Source: Candidatus Altimarinota bacterium (GTDB lineage Bacteria > Patescibacteriota > Gracilibacteria > UM-FILTER-43-11). From it: DNA of 64,000 nt. Both the position numbers and the translations under genes were made by a program. The notes beneath the pieces were generated by a model, which saw only the letters and a list, made by a program, of their open reading frames with translations, did not search any database and had not been told where the DNA came from. Positions within the stretch are counted from its first letter, which is position 1, and each line of letters opens with the position of its first letter. The stretch spans positions 124,001-188,000 of the forward strand of contig JANQKP010000006.1 of NCBI GenBank assembly GCA_028281045.1, read 5' to 3'. Positions 54,127 to 61,114 of this stretch are shown here, in pieces.

Positions 54127-54711
54127 ATGAGACACATAAGCCTTGAAGATTTAGTAAGACGTTACCATTCTGGGGAAGGGTTTGTTGTTTTTGATACCGA
54201 AACCACAGGACTTAACACTTACCATGACGATATTATAGAGATTGGAGCCATGGTATGGGAAAAAGGAAAAGATCCTGTGAATTTTCAGGAGCTTATTAAG
54301 GTAAACACGGCTAAAATTAGCCCAGAGGCTTGGGCGGTTCATCAAATTCCAGAAGATGAAATATTGGCCGCAAGAAATCCGGAGGAAGTCTTAAAAGACT
54401 TTATAGATTGGACCGAAAATAGAAGCATCATTGCTCATAATGCTAAGTTTGATTACGACTTTCTTAATTCAAACTTAATTAAAGCAGGTATGAAGCCTTA
54501 TCAAAACGATGATGTGGCTTGTACTTTAGTGTATGCCAGAGAGCAGGGAAAACCTGGAAAGCTCGGAGAGCTGGCAAAACACTACAACGTAAGCGTCGAA
54601 GGTGATAATCTGCATCGCGCCCTTTACGATGTACAGGTTTTAATGGAAGTATTGAATAAAATCATGGCTGAAAATGAGCCAGAAGAAATGCAATATTCAC
54701 TAGTGTTCTAA
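54127..54711 (+). CDS. DnaQ-like DEDDh 3'-5' exonuclease
   Basis: 194 aa. Motif I is FVVFDTETTGL with Asp23 and Glu25. Motif II is represented by H-N-A-K-F-D-Y-D-F-L, and motif III is H-R-A-L-Y-D-V-Q-V-L, so the metal-binding Asp/Glu set and the His are present. Proteins of this size are either the proofreading epsilon subunit of DNA polymerase III or general RNase-T-like/oligoribonuclease-type exonucleases. Domain content alone does not decide it. Next to an ArfB-like rescue factor, an RNA role is possible. cutA starts two nt after it ends. Confidence 0.82.
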   Translation: MRHISLEDLVRRYHSGEGFVVFDTETTGLNTYHDDIIEIGAMVWEKGKDPVNFQELIKVNTAKISPEAWAVHQIPEDEILAARNPEEVLKDFIDWTENRSIIAHNAKFDYDFLNSNLIKAGMKPYQNDDVACTLVYAREQGKPGKLGELAKHYNVSVEGDNLHRALYDVQVLMEVLNKIMAENEPEEMQYSLVF

Positions 54712-54712
54712 T

Positions 54713-55024
54713 ATGAAGCTAAGTATTGGTTACCTCACCTTTCCAACTAAAAAAGAAGCCAAAGATATGGTGACCTTTTTATTAGACAAAGGCCTTATTG
54801 CTTGTGCCAATATTATGCCAGATAGCGAGAGTTACTTTTACTGGGAAAGAGATATACAAAAAGCAAAAGAAGTCGTAGTTTTTATTAAAACGACTTCTAA
54901 AAATGAGGATAAAATCATTAAGCTTGTATCTAAGTACCACTCTTACGACACGCCTTGTGTTGTATTTACACCTATTGTCTCAGGAGACGACAAGTTCTGT
55001 AAGTGGGTAGATAAGACTTGTTAA
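54713..55024 (+). CDS. cutA: CutA1-type divalent-cation tolerance protein
   Basis: 103 aa, the usual CutA1 length. Landmarks are F-L-L-D-K-G-L-I-A-C-A-N-I near the start, S-Y-F-Y-W-E-R-D, E-V-V-V-F-I-K-T-T, H-S-Y-D-T-P-C-V-V (the H-x-Y-x-x-P motif) and a final C-K-W-V-D. CutA1 forms trimers similar in shape to PII proteins. Its role in metal tolerance is inferred from E. coli genetics and is not settled. It starts 2 nt after the exonuclease stop, and its own stop overlaps that of the convergent gene by 4 nt. Confidence 0.88.
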   Translation: MKLSIGYLTFPTKKEAKDMVTFLLDKGLIACANIMPDSESYFYWERDIQKAKEVVVFIKTTSKNEDKIIKLVSKYHSYDTPCVVFTPIVSGDDKFCKWVDKTC

Positions 55025-55422
55025 AACTCAAGAATAAGCTCACCAGTGTCAGCAGCATAAAATCTACTGTGCTCCATTTGTCCGTAGCCCTTTTGTTGTT
55101 CAGTTGCTTGAGATAAAGTAAAACGAGCTTCAAAAATAATTTTTCCAGCCGCCGCTTTCTTTTTTCCGTTGAGCTGATCTAGAACATTTTGAAAAAGACT
55201 GCTTTTTTCCACAGCGCTAACGATTGTAGTATATTTACCCCTTGCGTCACTATCTACAGCTGGCTGGAGATTGCTAGCAACATAGTCCATTACTTCTGCA
55301 GGAAGCTGATCTCTTCCTTCTTTTACAAATTGTCTCATGGCTTCACTCATGGCATCTTTATCCCAAGTGGGAGTAACTTTTCTGCCCCAATATTCACGGT
55401 TTTGCTCTTCTGCTGTTTTCAT
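55021..55422 (-). CDS. Cytoplasmic protein of unknown function
   Basis: 133 aa, no signal peptide or membrane helix, no family recognised. It begins MKTAEEQNREYWGRKVTPTW and has helical charged stretches with a Gly-rich K-K-A-A-A-G-K region at about 87-93. Its stop overlaps that of cutA by 4 nt on the opposite strand. It follows mscS on the minus strand, 62 nt downstream, and could be in the same transcript. Confidence 0.6.
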   Translation of the reverse strand: MKTAEEQNREYWGRKVTPTWDKDAMSEAMRQFVKEGRDQLPAEVMDYVASNLQPAVDSDARGKYTTIVSAVEKSSLFQNVLDQLNGKKKAAAGKIIFEARFTLSQATEQQKGYGQMEHSRFYAADTGELILEF

Positions 55423-55484
55423 TTTTAAATAAGGTAACTTTATAAATAGATACCAACATAGACAATTTATAAAAGTATGTCAAA

Positions 55485-56528
55485 TTAACTTTTGTTGTAC
55501 TGAACTTGAGTAGGATATGCAAACTCTATGCCCTCTTTAGCAAAGGCTTCAAACAGAGCTAGATTTATTTCTTGTTGTGCATCCATGTAAACTGCATATT
55601 CATTAGAATCTACATGGTACACAATGGTGTAATTTAAACTAAAATCTCCAAATTCATGAAAATGTACACGATCTAGTTCAGTGTTTTTTACTTTCTTGAA
55701 AATGCTTTCTACAATCCCATTCACTTTTTTCACTTTAGCCATTGGAGTTTCATAGGTAATTCCAATGTTAAAGCTCACCCGTCTTCTTTTTAGCTTTTTA
55801 AAGTTTTGTACCCGGGTCTCTGTTAATTCTTTGTTAGAAATAACAATTTCTTCCCCATCTAAACTTTGAATACGCGTGGTTTTAAGTCCAATTTTAAGTA
55901 CGGTACCGCGGTGTGGTTCTACTACAATGTAATCTCCCACTTCAAAAGGCTTATCGAAGTAGATCGAGAAGCTAGAGAACATGTCTGCAAGAATATTTTG
56001 CACTGCAAGGGCTACAGCAATACCTCCAATTCCTAAGCTGGCTACAAAGGCCGTAATATTTACGCCTAGGTTGTCCATTACTAGTAAGAAACCAGTGATC
56101 CAAAGGACAAAATTAATAATAATTTTAATTCCGTGGTAAGCCGTAGAACTTCTATCTTTTTTCTTTGCAGATTTTTCTAGTAAATAAGCCACCAGTTCTT
56201 GGGCCGCTTTAATACCGGTGTAAACCACCACAATAATTAAAGCCACTTCCACCCCTTTTTCTATTGCCGGGAGTAGATCTAGCGGCTTAATCGCAAAAAA
56301 TAGGGCTACAAAAGTATAAAGTGCCCCTGGAATATGCTCGGTAATTGCTACAGCTTCATCGTCGATATCAAACTTGGTTTTTCTAGCCCATTTTTCAAGT
56401 TTCCAAAGAATCACAGAGCGGAAGATTTTGAAAATCACCCAAAGTCCCACAAAAATCGCCAAGGCAATCGTGTACTGCTCTACCGTGTTATTGAAATATT
56501 CTAGATTACGAATCGAATCGAAGTTCAT
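55485..56528 (-). CDS. mscS: MscS-family mechanosensitive channel
   Basis: 347 aa from ATG 56528 (a frame 11 residues longer exists, but its extra N-terminus is not typical). Several membrane helices occupy about 20-175. The pore-lining helix contains A-S-L-G-I-G-G-I-A-V-A-L-A-V-Q-N-I-L-A-D, the hallmark Gly/Ala-packed helix of MscS. It is followed by the beta-domain (F-S-I-Y-F-D-K-P-F-E-V-G-D-Y-I-V-V) and the T-R-I-Q-S-L-D-G-E-E-I-V-I-S-N-K motif. It opens under membrane tension to release solutes during hypo-osmotic shock. The TIR-bounded cassette lies just upstream of its start. Confidence 0.93.
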   Translation of the reverse strand: MNFDSIRNLEYFNNTVEQYTIALAIFVGLWVIFKIFRSVILWKLEKWARKTKFDIDDEAVAITEHIPGALYTFVALFFAIKPLDLLPAIEKGVEVALIIVVVYTGIKAAQELVAYLLEKSAKKKDRSSTAYHGIKIIINFVLWITGFLLVMDNLGVNITAFVASLGIGGIAVALAVQNILADMFSSFSIYFDKPFEVGDYIVVEPHRGTVLKIGLKTTRIQSLDGEEIVISNKELTETRVQNFKKLKRRRVSFNIGITYETPMAKVKKVNGIVESIFKKVKNTELDRVHFHEFGDFSLNYTIVYHVDSNEYAVYMDAQQEINLALFEAFAKEGIEFAYPTQVQYNKS

Positions 56529-56603
56529 ATTTACATAGGTTATTACAGAAAAAATATACACTAAAGCTCCACTTTGAAATAGGCTAATTCAAAAGCGATT
56601 TGT

Positions 56604-56621
56604 TTAAGTATTTAGGGTTGG
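56604..56621 (+). repeat. Left terminal inverted repeat of the cassette
   Basis: 18 bp, exact inverse of 57100-57117. Flanked outside by AT-rich host sequence between mscS and the methyltransferase. Confidence 0.85.
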
Positions 56622-56642
56622 CCTCGATCCTAGGATCGAGGC
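56621..56642. repeat. 22-bp perfect palindrome at the left end of the cassette
   Basis: A 22-bp perfect palindrome, centred on CTAG and beginning at the last base of the left repeat, downstream of the lipoprotein stop. No T-run follows on the minus strand, so it may be a structural or protein-binding site or a transposition signal rather than a terminator. Confidence 0.6.
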
Positions 56643-56656
56643 AATAGCCCAGAACA

Positions 56657-57034
56657 TCAAGGCAGAGCCAAATGATTGTCCCGGAAATGTGCGGCAATCG
56701 CGTTATGGCACTCAAGCATGCTGTCATCGGATCTGCCTCTGGGTAAATCCCCGGCGATCTCAGGAAAACAGGTGTGTGCATGCGAGCAAGAATCTTTAAG
56801 GCGATTAAGCGACACAGGTATGGGGGGTGCGGGGTTTGGACACATCAGCGTGCGTTCACATGCTTTCATTTTTTCGGCATGTTCAGCGCGGTGCTCCGTC
56901 CAAATGGCGTACTTTTCTTCCACCTCTCCACAGGTCATGGCGCCGTCTTGGGGCACGACACCTCTGGTGGTGCAAGATGATGACGCAGTCATCAAGAGCA
57001 AAAGTACGAAACAACTTCGTAATATACGATACAT
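56657..57034 (-). CDS. Cys-rich lipoprotein of foreign origin
   Basis: 125 aa from ATG 57034, chosen because a strong AGGAAGG Shine-Dalgarno precedes it at the right distance. The reading frame extends further upstream toward the right repeat without such a signal. The signal peptide has an R-I-L-R-S n-region, a hydrophobic core and an SSSC lipobox, so Cys21 is lipidated. The mature part has eight further Cys, several regularly spaced (C-G-E-V, K-A-C-E, L-M-C, D-S-C, H-T-C, L-E-C). No family recognised. Its composition, its TGA stop and its RBS differ from all other genes here. The opposite strand is also open across most of the cassette, but lacks these signals. Confidence 0.7.
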   Translation of the reverse strand: MYRILRSCFVLLLLMTASSSCTTRGVVPQDGAMTCGEVEEKYAIWTEHRAEHAEKMKACERTLMCPNPAPPIPVSLNRLKDSCSHAHTCFPEIAGDLPRGRSDDSMLECHNAIAAHFRDNHLALP

Positions 57035-57099
57035 GGCGACCTTCCTTTCTAAACGGTCTGGGTTTAATAGAGTGGTTGCACCCGACAATCGGATACGGA

Positions 57100-57117
57100 C
57101 CAACCCTAAATACTTAA
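57100..57117 (-). repeat. Right terminal inverted repeat of the cassette
   Basis: Reverse complement of the left repeat. The lipoprotein gene on the minus strand begins 66 nt inside it. Confidence 0.85.
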
Positions 57118-57208
57118 TATAAAAGAGCAACAAGAAGTTTATTTTATCAAAAAAATTAAATTTGTCAATTTAGCCAAGATCCCACTTTGTTTTTCTGGGC
57201 GAGTAAGA

Positions 57209-57214
57209 TAGAAT
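57209..57214 (+). promoter_or_regulatory. -10 element (TAGAAT) of the methyltransferase gene
   Basis: TAGAAT ends 14 nt before the ATG at 57229, which predicts a leader of about 8 nt. No -35 is clear. Confidence 0.45.
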
Positions 57215-57228
57215 TTTGTTAACTCTTT

Positions 57229-57792
57229 ATGGCAGAAAGTATTATATTCATCATCGTTGCAGGATTCTTAGTCGCTTTCATTTGGGGAATCTTTGGTCTT
57301 ACGATTAACCCAAGCGTGGTGATTTTCTTTATTACCCTGCTTATTATTCCGGGTATGATCGCCGCCTTTACGGCGCCTTTTGTGCCTAGCGGAAGAAATC
57401 GCCAAAGAGTGATGATGAAGCTGGCTAAAATCACAGGCAAAGACATTGTTTACGATTTAGGTTGTGGCGATGGACGCCTTGTTTTTGATGCCGCTAAAAA
57501 TGCCAAAAAAGCTATTGGTTACGAGCTCAGCATTCCCCTTTGGATATGGGGCAGATTAAGACAGCTTACCAGTTTTAAAAATGTCTCCATTCGTTATGGA
57601 GACATGTTCAAGCAAGATTATAGCCAGGCTAATGTTATTTTCTGCTATTTATTGCCTGGAGCCATAAGTCGTTTTGAAAATGAAATCTGGAAAAACTTAA
57701 AGCCAGGAACCCGCGTGATTAGTAACGGCTTTCAGTTGAAACAGCACAAACCCAAAGAAGTAGAAGAAAAAGTTTACTTATACGTAAAATAA
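57229..57792 (+). CDS. Membrane-anchored class I SAM-dependent methyltransferase
   Basis: 187 aa. Two hydrophobic helices at the N-terminus (about 4-24 and 28-48) are followed by a Rossmann methyltransferase domain. Motif I is DIVYDLGCGDGRLVFDAA (about 66-83), acidic loop G-Y-E-L-S follows motif I, and a motif-II-like G-D-M-F-K-Q lies at about 124. SAM binding is clear, but the substrate is not; it could be a lipid or a membrane-associated protein. It is short for the family: there is no C-terminal substrate domain. tRNA-Ala follows 21 nt later on the same strand. Confidence 0.82.
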   Translation: MAESIIFIIVAGFLVAFIWGIFGLTINPSVVIFFITLLIIPGMIAAFTAPFVPSGRNRQRVMMKLAKITGKDIVYDLGCGDGRLVFDAAKNAKKAIGYELSIPLWIWGRLRQLTSFKNVSIRYGDMFKQDYSQANVIFCYLLPGAISRFENEIWKNLKPGTRVISNGFQLKQHKPKEVEEKVYLYVK

Positions 57793-57813
57793 TAATAGTA
57801 TTTTCCCCGATGT

Positions 57814-57890
57814 GGGGCATTAGCTCATTTGGCTAGAGCGCTACGCTGGCAGCGTAGAGGTGATCGGTTCAAATCCGATATGCTCCACCA
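57814..57890 (+). tRNA. tRNA-Ala(GGC) with encoded CCA
   Basis: All arms pair: acceptor GGGGCAT/ATGCTCC (one G-T), D-arm GCTC/GAGC, anticodon arm CTACG/CGTAG with loop CTGGCAG (anticodon GGC) and T-arm ATCGG-TTCAAAT-CCGAT. The CCA end is encoded at 57888-57890. Confidence 0.97.
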
Positions 57891-57899
57891 TTTAAATAG

Positions 57900-57928
57900 T
57901 TGCTATACCATTACAAATATTGTATAGT
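57900..57928 (+). promoter_or_regulatory. Promoter TTGCTA-N17-TATAGT of the HD-domain gene
   Basis: -35-like TTGCTA and -10 TATAGT at 17-nt spacing. The predicted transcript start lies about 13 nt before ATG 57948 and after the upstream in-frame start, so the ATG is preferred. Confidence 0.6.
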
Positions 57929-57947
57929 AGTTTCCTTTTATTTGAAT

Positions 57948-59165
57948 ATGAACGAAGCCCTCAATAAAATTGCGGCCTTTGCGCGAGAAAAGCACAAAGG
58001 ACAAGAGCGTAGTACCATCGATCTTTTAACTGGTGATCCAGAAAACTACGCAGACACCCATTTAAACATGGTGGTGCGTCATGTGGGTGAAATTTTAGAT
58101 CGAGTTTGGCTTCCGGAGGAAGAGCAAAAACTCATGAGGTCTCAGCCCATAGTGGCAAAGGTTATTGCAAGATTGCATGACCTTTTTGAAGATGTGAAAG
58201 CAGATGAGTGTGAAAAAAAATGTGCCCGAGCAGACACCTGTGAATACATTTGTGAAAACTTGCGAAACGAAACTTTTAGAATTCTTTCTGAAGCAGGCTT
58301 TGGTCATAAGACTCAAAATCTTGTTGTAGATAAAGTCACAGTGCTCACCAAAAACAGGTCTATGAAAAAGCCAGATAGAGACATCTTGCTCTATGAAAAC
58401 CTGCGCAAAGAACCTTTTTGGGTGAAGCTGATTAAACTTGCAGATCAGTTACATAACTTAAGCTCTCTTGCAGGAAAATCATTTAAGTCAGCTCTTAAAA
58501 ATTATCTTAAAATTAGAAATTCTTGGGGGATTATCTTTACCGATACTGAGCTAGATCAACTTTGTAGGGCCGGCTTTTTAGAAAGCAGACAGTCTATGGA
58601 AAGACGCACCCAAATTTTTCAAGATTTATATGATCAGATATACGAAGGCAAAAAAATTGGTCCTGACGAAATGCAAATGTTTGCTGAAGAAATGCATTTT
58701 TATAACAGCCAAGATGGAGTTTTTGGTCACCATGTGAATTTAGATAGCACAGACTTTTTCCCAGGGGCACGCTTAGGTAGTTTGGTGTTCTATTCAGAGT
58801 ACTCTCCAGAACCACGGGCTATGACCATGGGTGAAAAACAACTTGGGATCGCTTTTCACAATGAAAAAGACGTTTATCCACTCTTAGAACTTGCCCACAG
58901 TATGGGACTTGAATCATGTAAAGGCCTTGTAATTAAGGCCATTGAATTTGTAGATCAGGTGCATACTGGCGTCATGGGTACAAATTCTTCTAGTGATGCA
59001 GTGCCTATTGCTCAAACCATTCTTAGAGAACTTGATATGAGTGGAACAGAGTTTGTTACCACCACTATGACAGATGCGGAATTTAGAGCAAAAATGAAAG
59101 AACGTATGGAACAACAAAGGCCCTTCGATTTTCTTGAAATAGATCTAGGAGAAAACCAAGATTAA
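57948..59165 (+). CDS. HD-domain alarmone-hydrolase-like protein with a Cys4 insert
   Basis: 405 aa from ATG 57948. The N-terminal ~220 residues match the RSH/MESH1 hydrolase fold: the opening A-F-A-R-E-K-H-K-G-Q, metal ligands His45 (R-H-V-G-E), His77-Asp78 (ARLHDLFEDV) and Asp166 in KLADQLHNL. The HD set is complete, so (p)ppGpp or a related nucleotide may be cleaved. No synthetase motif follows. Between the HD pair and the next helix is C88-x3-C92-x5-C98-x3-C102, a possible metal-binding knuckle not usual in this family. The C-terminal ~180 residues contain E-M-H-F-Y-N-S and G-H-H-V-N-L-D segments I cannot assign. The gene's TAA directly abuts the stop of the TyrA-like gene. Confidence 0.78.
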   Translation: MNEALNKIAAFAREKHKGQERSTIDLLTGDPENYADTHLNMVVRHVGEILDRVWLPEEEQKLMRSQPIVAKVIARLHDLFEDVKADECEKKCARADTCEYICENLRNETFRILSEAGFGHKTQNLVVDKVTVLTKNRSMKKPDRDILLYENLRKEPFWVKLIKLADQLHNLSSLAGKSFKSALKNYLKIRNSWGIIFTDTELDQLCRAGFLESRQSMERRTQIFQDLYDQIYEGKKIGPDEMQMFAEEMHFYNSQDGVFGHHVNLDSTDFFPGARLGSLVFYSEYSPEPRAMTMGEKQLGIAFHNEKDVYPLLELAHSMGLESCKGLVIKAIEFVDQVHTGVMGTNSSSDAVPIAQTILRELDMSGTEFVTTTMTDAEFRAKMKERMEQQRPFDFLEIDLGENQD

Positions 59166-60470
59166 TTATTTTTTTCGAGCTAGTGCCTGATACTTACTCA
59201 TGATTCTTGCAGACTCGTTTGCTTCGAAGTCTGGGTAAAGCCTTCGAAGTTCTTCAAAGAATTTACCATATAGACCTTCGGGATCATTTAGGACTGATTT
59301 GTAGGCTTCAAGACCGTCTCTAAGGTCTATTTCTCCTTCATCAAGGCTTCCTGCCACAAGCTGTGTATCAGAACCTGCAAGTAGGTTGTCTCTTAGCTCA
59401 GAAACAGGAGTCCCTAGTGTTTTTTTAGTGGCATCTGAAACATTAAGCTTAGCTAAATAATCTCTGGCAATCGCCTGGGTAACAAAAACCAATTTTTTAG
59501 CTAAGTCTTCCACAGACACGGCTTTAATTTTACCCGCTTCTTTAGACCAAAGCGCAAAAATTTCTTCATTGAATTCGTTTTCGGTGGCGATTCCTTGGTA
59601 AGTTTCATGGGCCATGGTTAGCATGCGTCTTACCACCTGAAGTATTGCGTGAGCTACAGGAGTTTCGTCCTCGGAAACATTTTCTCTAAATGGCTCTAAA
59701 GCCATACCCCCAACTAAATACATGTTATGGGTGAGGAATTGAACACTAGACATCATACGGTCGTGTTCTTCTGGAGATAAATCAGTGATGATTTTTTCAT
59801 ATCCAATTTCTTTTAAGAAGTTAGTCCACCATTCTTCATAATGAGGATAGCGATCATGTGCCTTTTTACTTTCGGTAGCGGTAATGACCACTTTTCTATT
59901 CACTAGCTCACGTCTAAGTTTCTGTAATAATTCTTCTTTTTGCTCTTCAAAAGAGCGCCCATGATCATAATCAAGACTGTGCTTTAAGGTGCTATGACGA
60001 GGAAATGGAGGTTTATGCATGTGATGCACCCCAAGGGCCATTCCAGAGAAGCTATCCATAAGGCTAAGTGGTATATTGAGCGAAGAAGTTAGTGAAACAA
60101 GGCAGTCATTTCTAGCTCCACGATTTGAAATACCTATCATATCTTTTAGGGCCCCAGCACGTCTTTGATCTTTTGGATCTCGATCACCCCAAATACGATT
60201 TGCCTTATCGAAAATACGAAAAGGTAGAGCCAGTACCCCAATACGATTACGCCCTTCTTCAACCAGACTTCTAAAATTAGAGTCCATTGCCTTTTTAGCA
60301 ATTTCAACATTGTTTCCAAGGCGATTAAGATCTAGTGGAATAACCGCGCTATCTGGGTGAGTGAAATCTAAAAGACCGTTATAAAAAGTTCCCATGTGTC
60401 CATCTCCACCGGCGATCAGAAAATGTTTATCCGGACTTAAATTTTCAAGTCCGTGTCCAAGATTCGACAT
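59166..60470 (-). CDS. Prephenate-dehydrogenase-like (TyrA-like) protein
   Basis: 434 aa. The N-terminus has a dinucleotide-binding loop, F-L-I-A-G-G-D-G-H-M-G-T-F-Y-N-G-L-L, in the G-G-x-G-x-M-G form of TyrA. Later come G-V-H-H-M-H-K-P-P-F-P-R-H-S-T, recalling the conserved H-P-M-F-G-P segment, and the long helical second half (V-G-G-M-A-L-E-P-F-R). Typical TyrA is ~280-370 aa, and the usual catalytic pattern is only partly recognisable. It may be a diverged NAD(P)-dependent dehydrogenase with another substrate. No other aromatic-biosynthesis gene is seen here. Its stop meets the convergent HD gene with no spacing. Confidence 0.6.
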   Translation of the reverse strand: MSNLGHGLENLSPDKHFLIAGGDGHMGTFYNGLLDFTHPDSAVIPLDLNRLGNNVEIAKKAMDSNFRSLVEEGRNRIGVLALPFRIFDKANRIWGDRDPKDQRRAGALKDMIGISNRGARNDCLVSLTSSLNIPLSLMDSFSGMALGVHHMHKPPFPRHSTLKHSLDYDHGRSFEEQKEELLQKLRRELVNRKVVITATESKKAHDRYPHYEEWWTNFLKEIGYEKIITDLSPEEHDRMMSSVQFLTHNMYLVGGMALEPFRENVSEDETPVAHAILQVVRRMLTMAHETYQGIATENEFNEEIFALWSKEAGKIKAVSVEDLAKKLVFVTQAIARDYLAKLNVSDATKKTLGTPVSELRDNLLAGSDTQLVAGSLDEGEIDLRDGLEAYKSVLNDPEGLYGKFFEELRRLYPDFEANESARIMSKYQALARKK

Positions 60471-60504
60471 TTAAAAAAGTAGGTTAGGGGGCAAACAAGA
60501 AATA

Positions 60505-60534
60505 ATACTACTCCTTTTTTTGTGTTTATGTCAA
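60505..60534 (-). promoter_or_regulatory. Promoter of the TyrA-like gene (TTGACA-N18-TAGTAT)
   Basis: On the minus strand TTGACA (60529-60534) and TAGTAT (60505-60510) with an 18-nt spacer, about 35 nt upstream of the start codon at 60470. It lies close to the start of the divergent redoxin gene. Confidence 0.6.
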
Positions 60535-60562
60535 AATATAAAGGTCAATTAATACTATTAAC

Positions 60563-61114
60563 ATGGTCCTTTTAGAATCCCTTGTGCTCCCAATGGGAAG
60601 TGATATTATCCCGTTTAAGCTTCCAGCAACCGATGGAAATAGCTATGGTCCAGAAGACTTTGCAGACAAAAAAGCCCTAGTCGTGATTTTTATGTGTAAT
60701 CACTGCCCTTACATTAAAGCGACCATAGATCGTATGATTCAATTACAAGCAGAATTTGCAGATAAGGGGGTTCAACTCGTTGGAATTAACGCCAACGATA
60801 GTGAAAATTATCCAGAAGATTCTTTTGAGGCCATGCAAGCCTGGGTAGAAGAGAAGGGAATTAACTTTCCGTACCTACATGATGAATCTCAGGAAATTGC
60901 ACGCGCTTATCAGGCGCAGTGTACACCGGATATTTTTGTATTTAATGCAGAAAGAAAACTGGCTTACCACGGACGCATAGATGACAACTGGCAAGAGCCA
61001 GAAAAAGCGACAAAGCGTGAACTTGCAGAAGCTTTAGATGTAGTTCTTGAGGGTGGAACTATTCCAGAAGATCAGCAAAAACCCACCATCGGATGCTCAA
61101 TTAAATGGAAATAA
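60563..61114 (+). CDS. Thioredoxin-fold redoxin (AhpC/TSA-like)
   Basis: 183 aa without a signal peptide. It has the redoxin pattern F-K-L-P-A-T-D-G-x-S-Y, the core strand A-L-V-V-I-F-M and the active-site motif C-N-H-C-P-Y (Cys50 and Cys53), then V-Q-L-V-G-I-N-A-N and C-T-P-D-I-F-V-F. The C-x-x-C form, rather than a single peroxidatic Cys, suggests a disulfide reductase or thiol-dependent peroxidase. It is the first gene of a run reaching truB. Its stop overlaps the start of the TauE/SafE gene (TAATG). Confidence 0.85.
   Translation: MVLLESLVLPMGSDIIPFKLPATDGNSYGPEDFADKKALVVIFMCNHCPYIKATIDRMIQLQAEFADKGVQLVGINANDSENYPEDSFEAMQAWVEEKGINFPYLHDESQEIARAYQAQCTPDIFVFNAERKLAYHGRIDDNWQEPEKATKRELAEALDVVLEGGTIPEDQQKPTIGCSIKWK

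Larger units (their letters stand above)
56604..57117. mobile_element. 514-bp cassette bounded by 18-bp terminal inverted repeats
   Basis: TTAAGTATTTAGGGTTGG at 56604-56621 recurs exactly as its reverse complement at 57100-57117. Similarity continues inward imperfectly. The segment between them is visibly richer in G and C than everything around it. It holds one lipoprotein gene with a Shine-Dalgarno sequence and a TGA stop, both unusual here. A 22-bp palindrome (56621-56642) sits at the inner edge of the left repeat. There is no transposase and no clear target duplication, except that the ends read TA/TA. This is the structure of a small non-autonomous element or cargo cassette moved in trans; the enzyme family is unknown. 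Confidence 0.75.

Noticed and set aside
56604-57117. Complete insertion sequence
   Set aside because: No transposase or recombinase reading frame lies between the repeats, and no clear target duplication is seen.
56676-57122. Plus-strand reading frames covering the cassette
   Set aside because: They lack a Shine-Dalgarno sequence, signal peptide and lipobox, whereas the minus-strand frame has all three.
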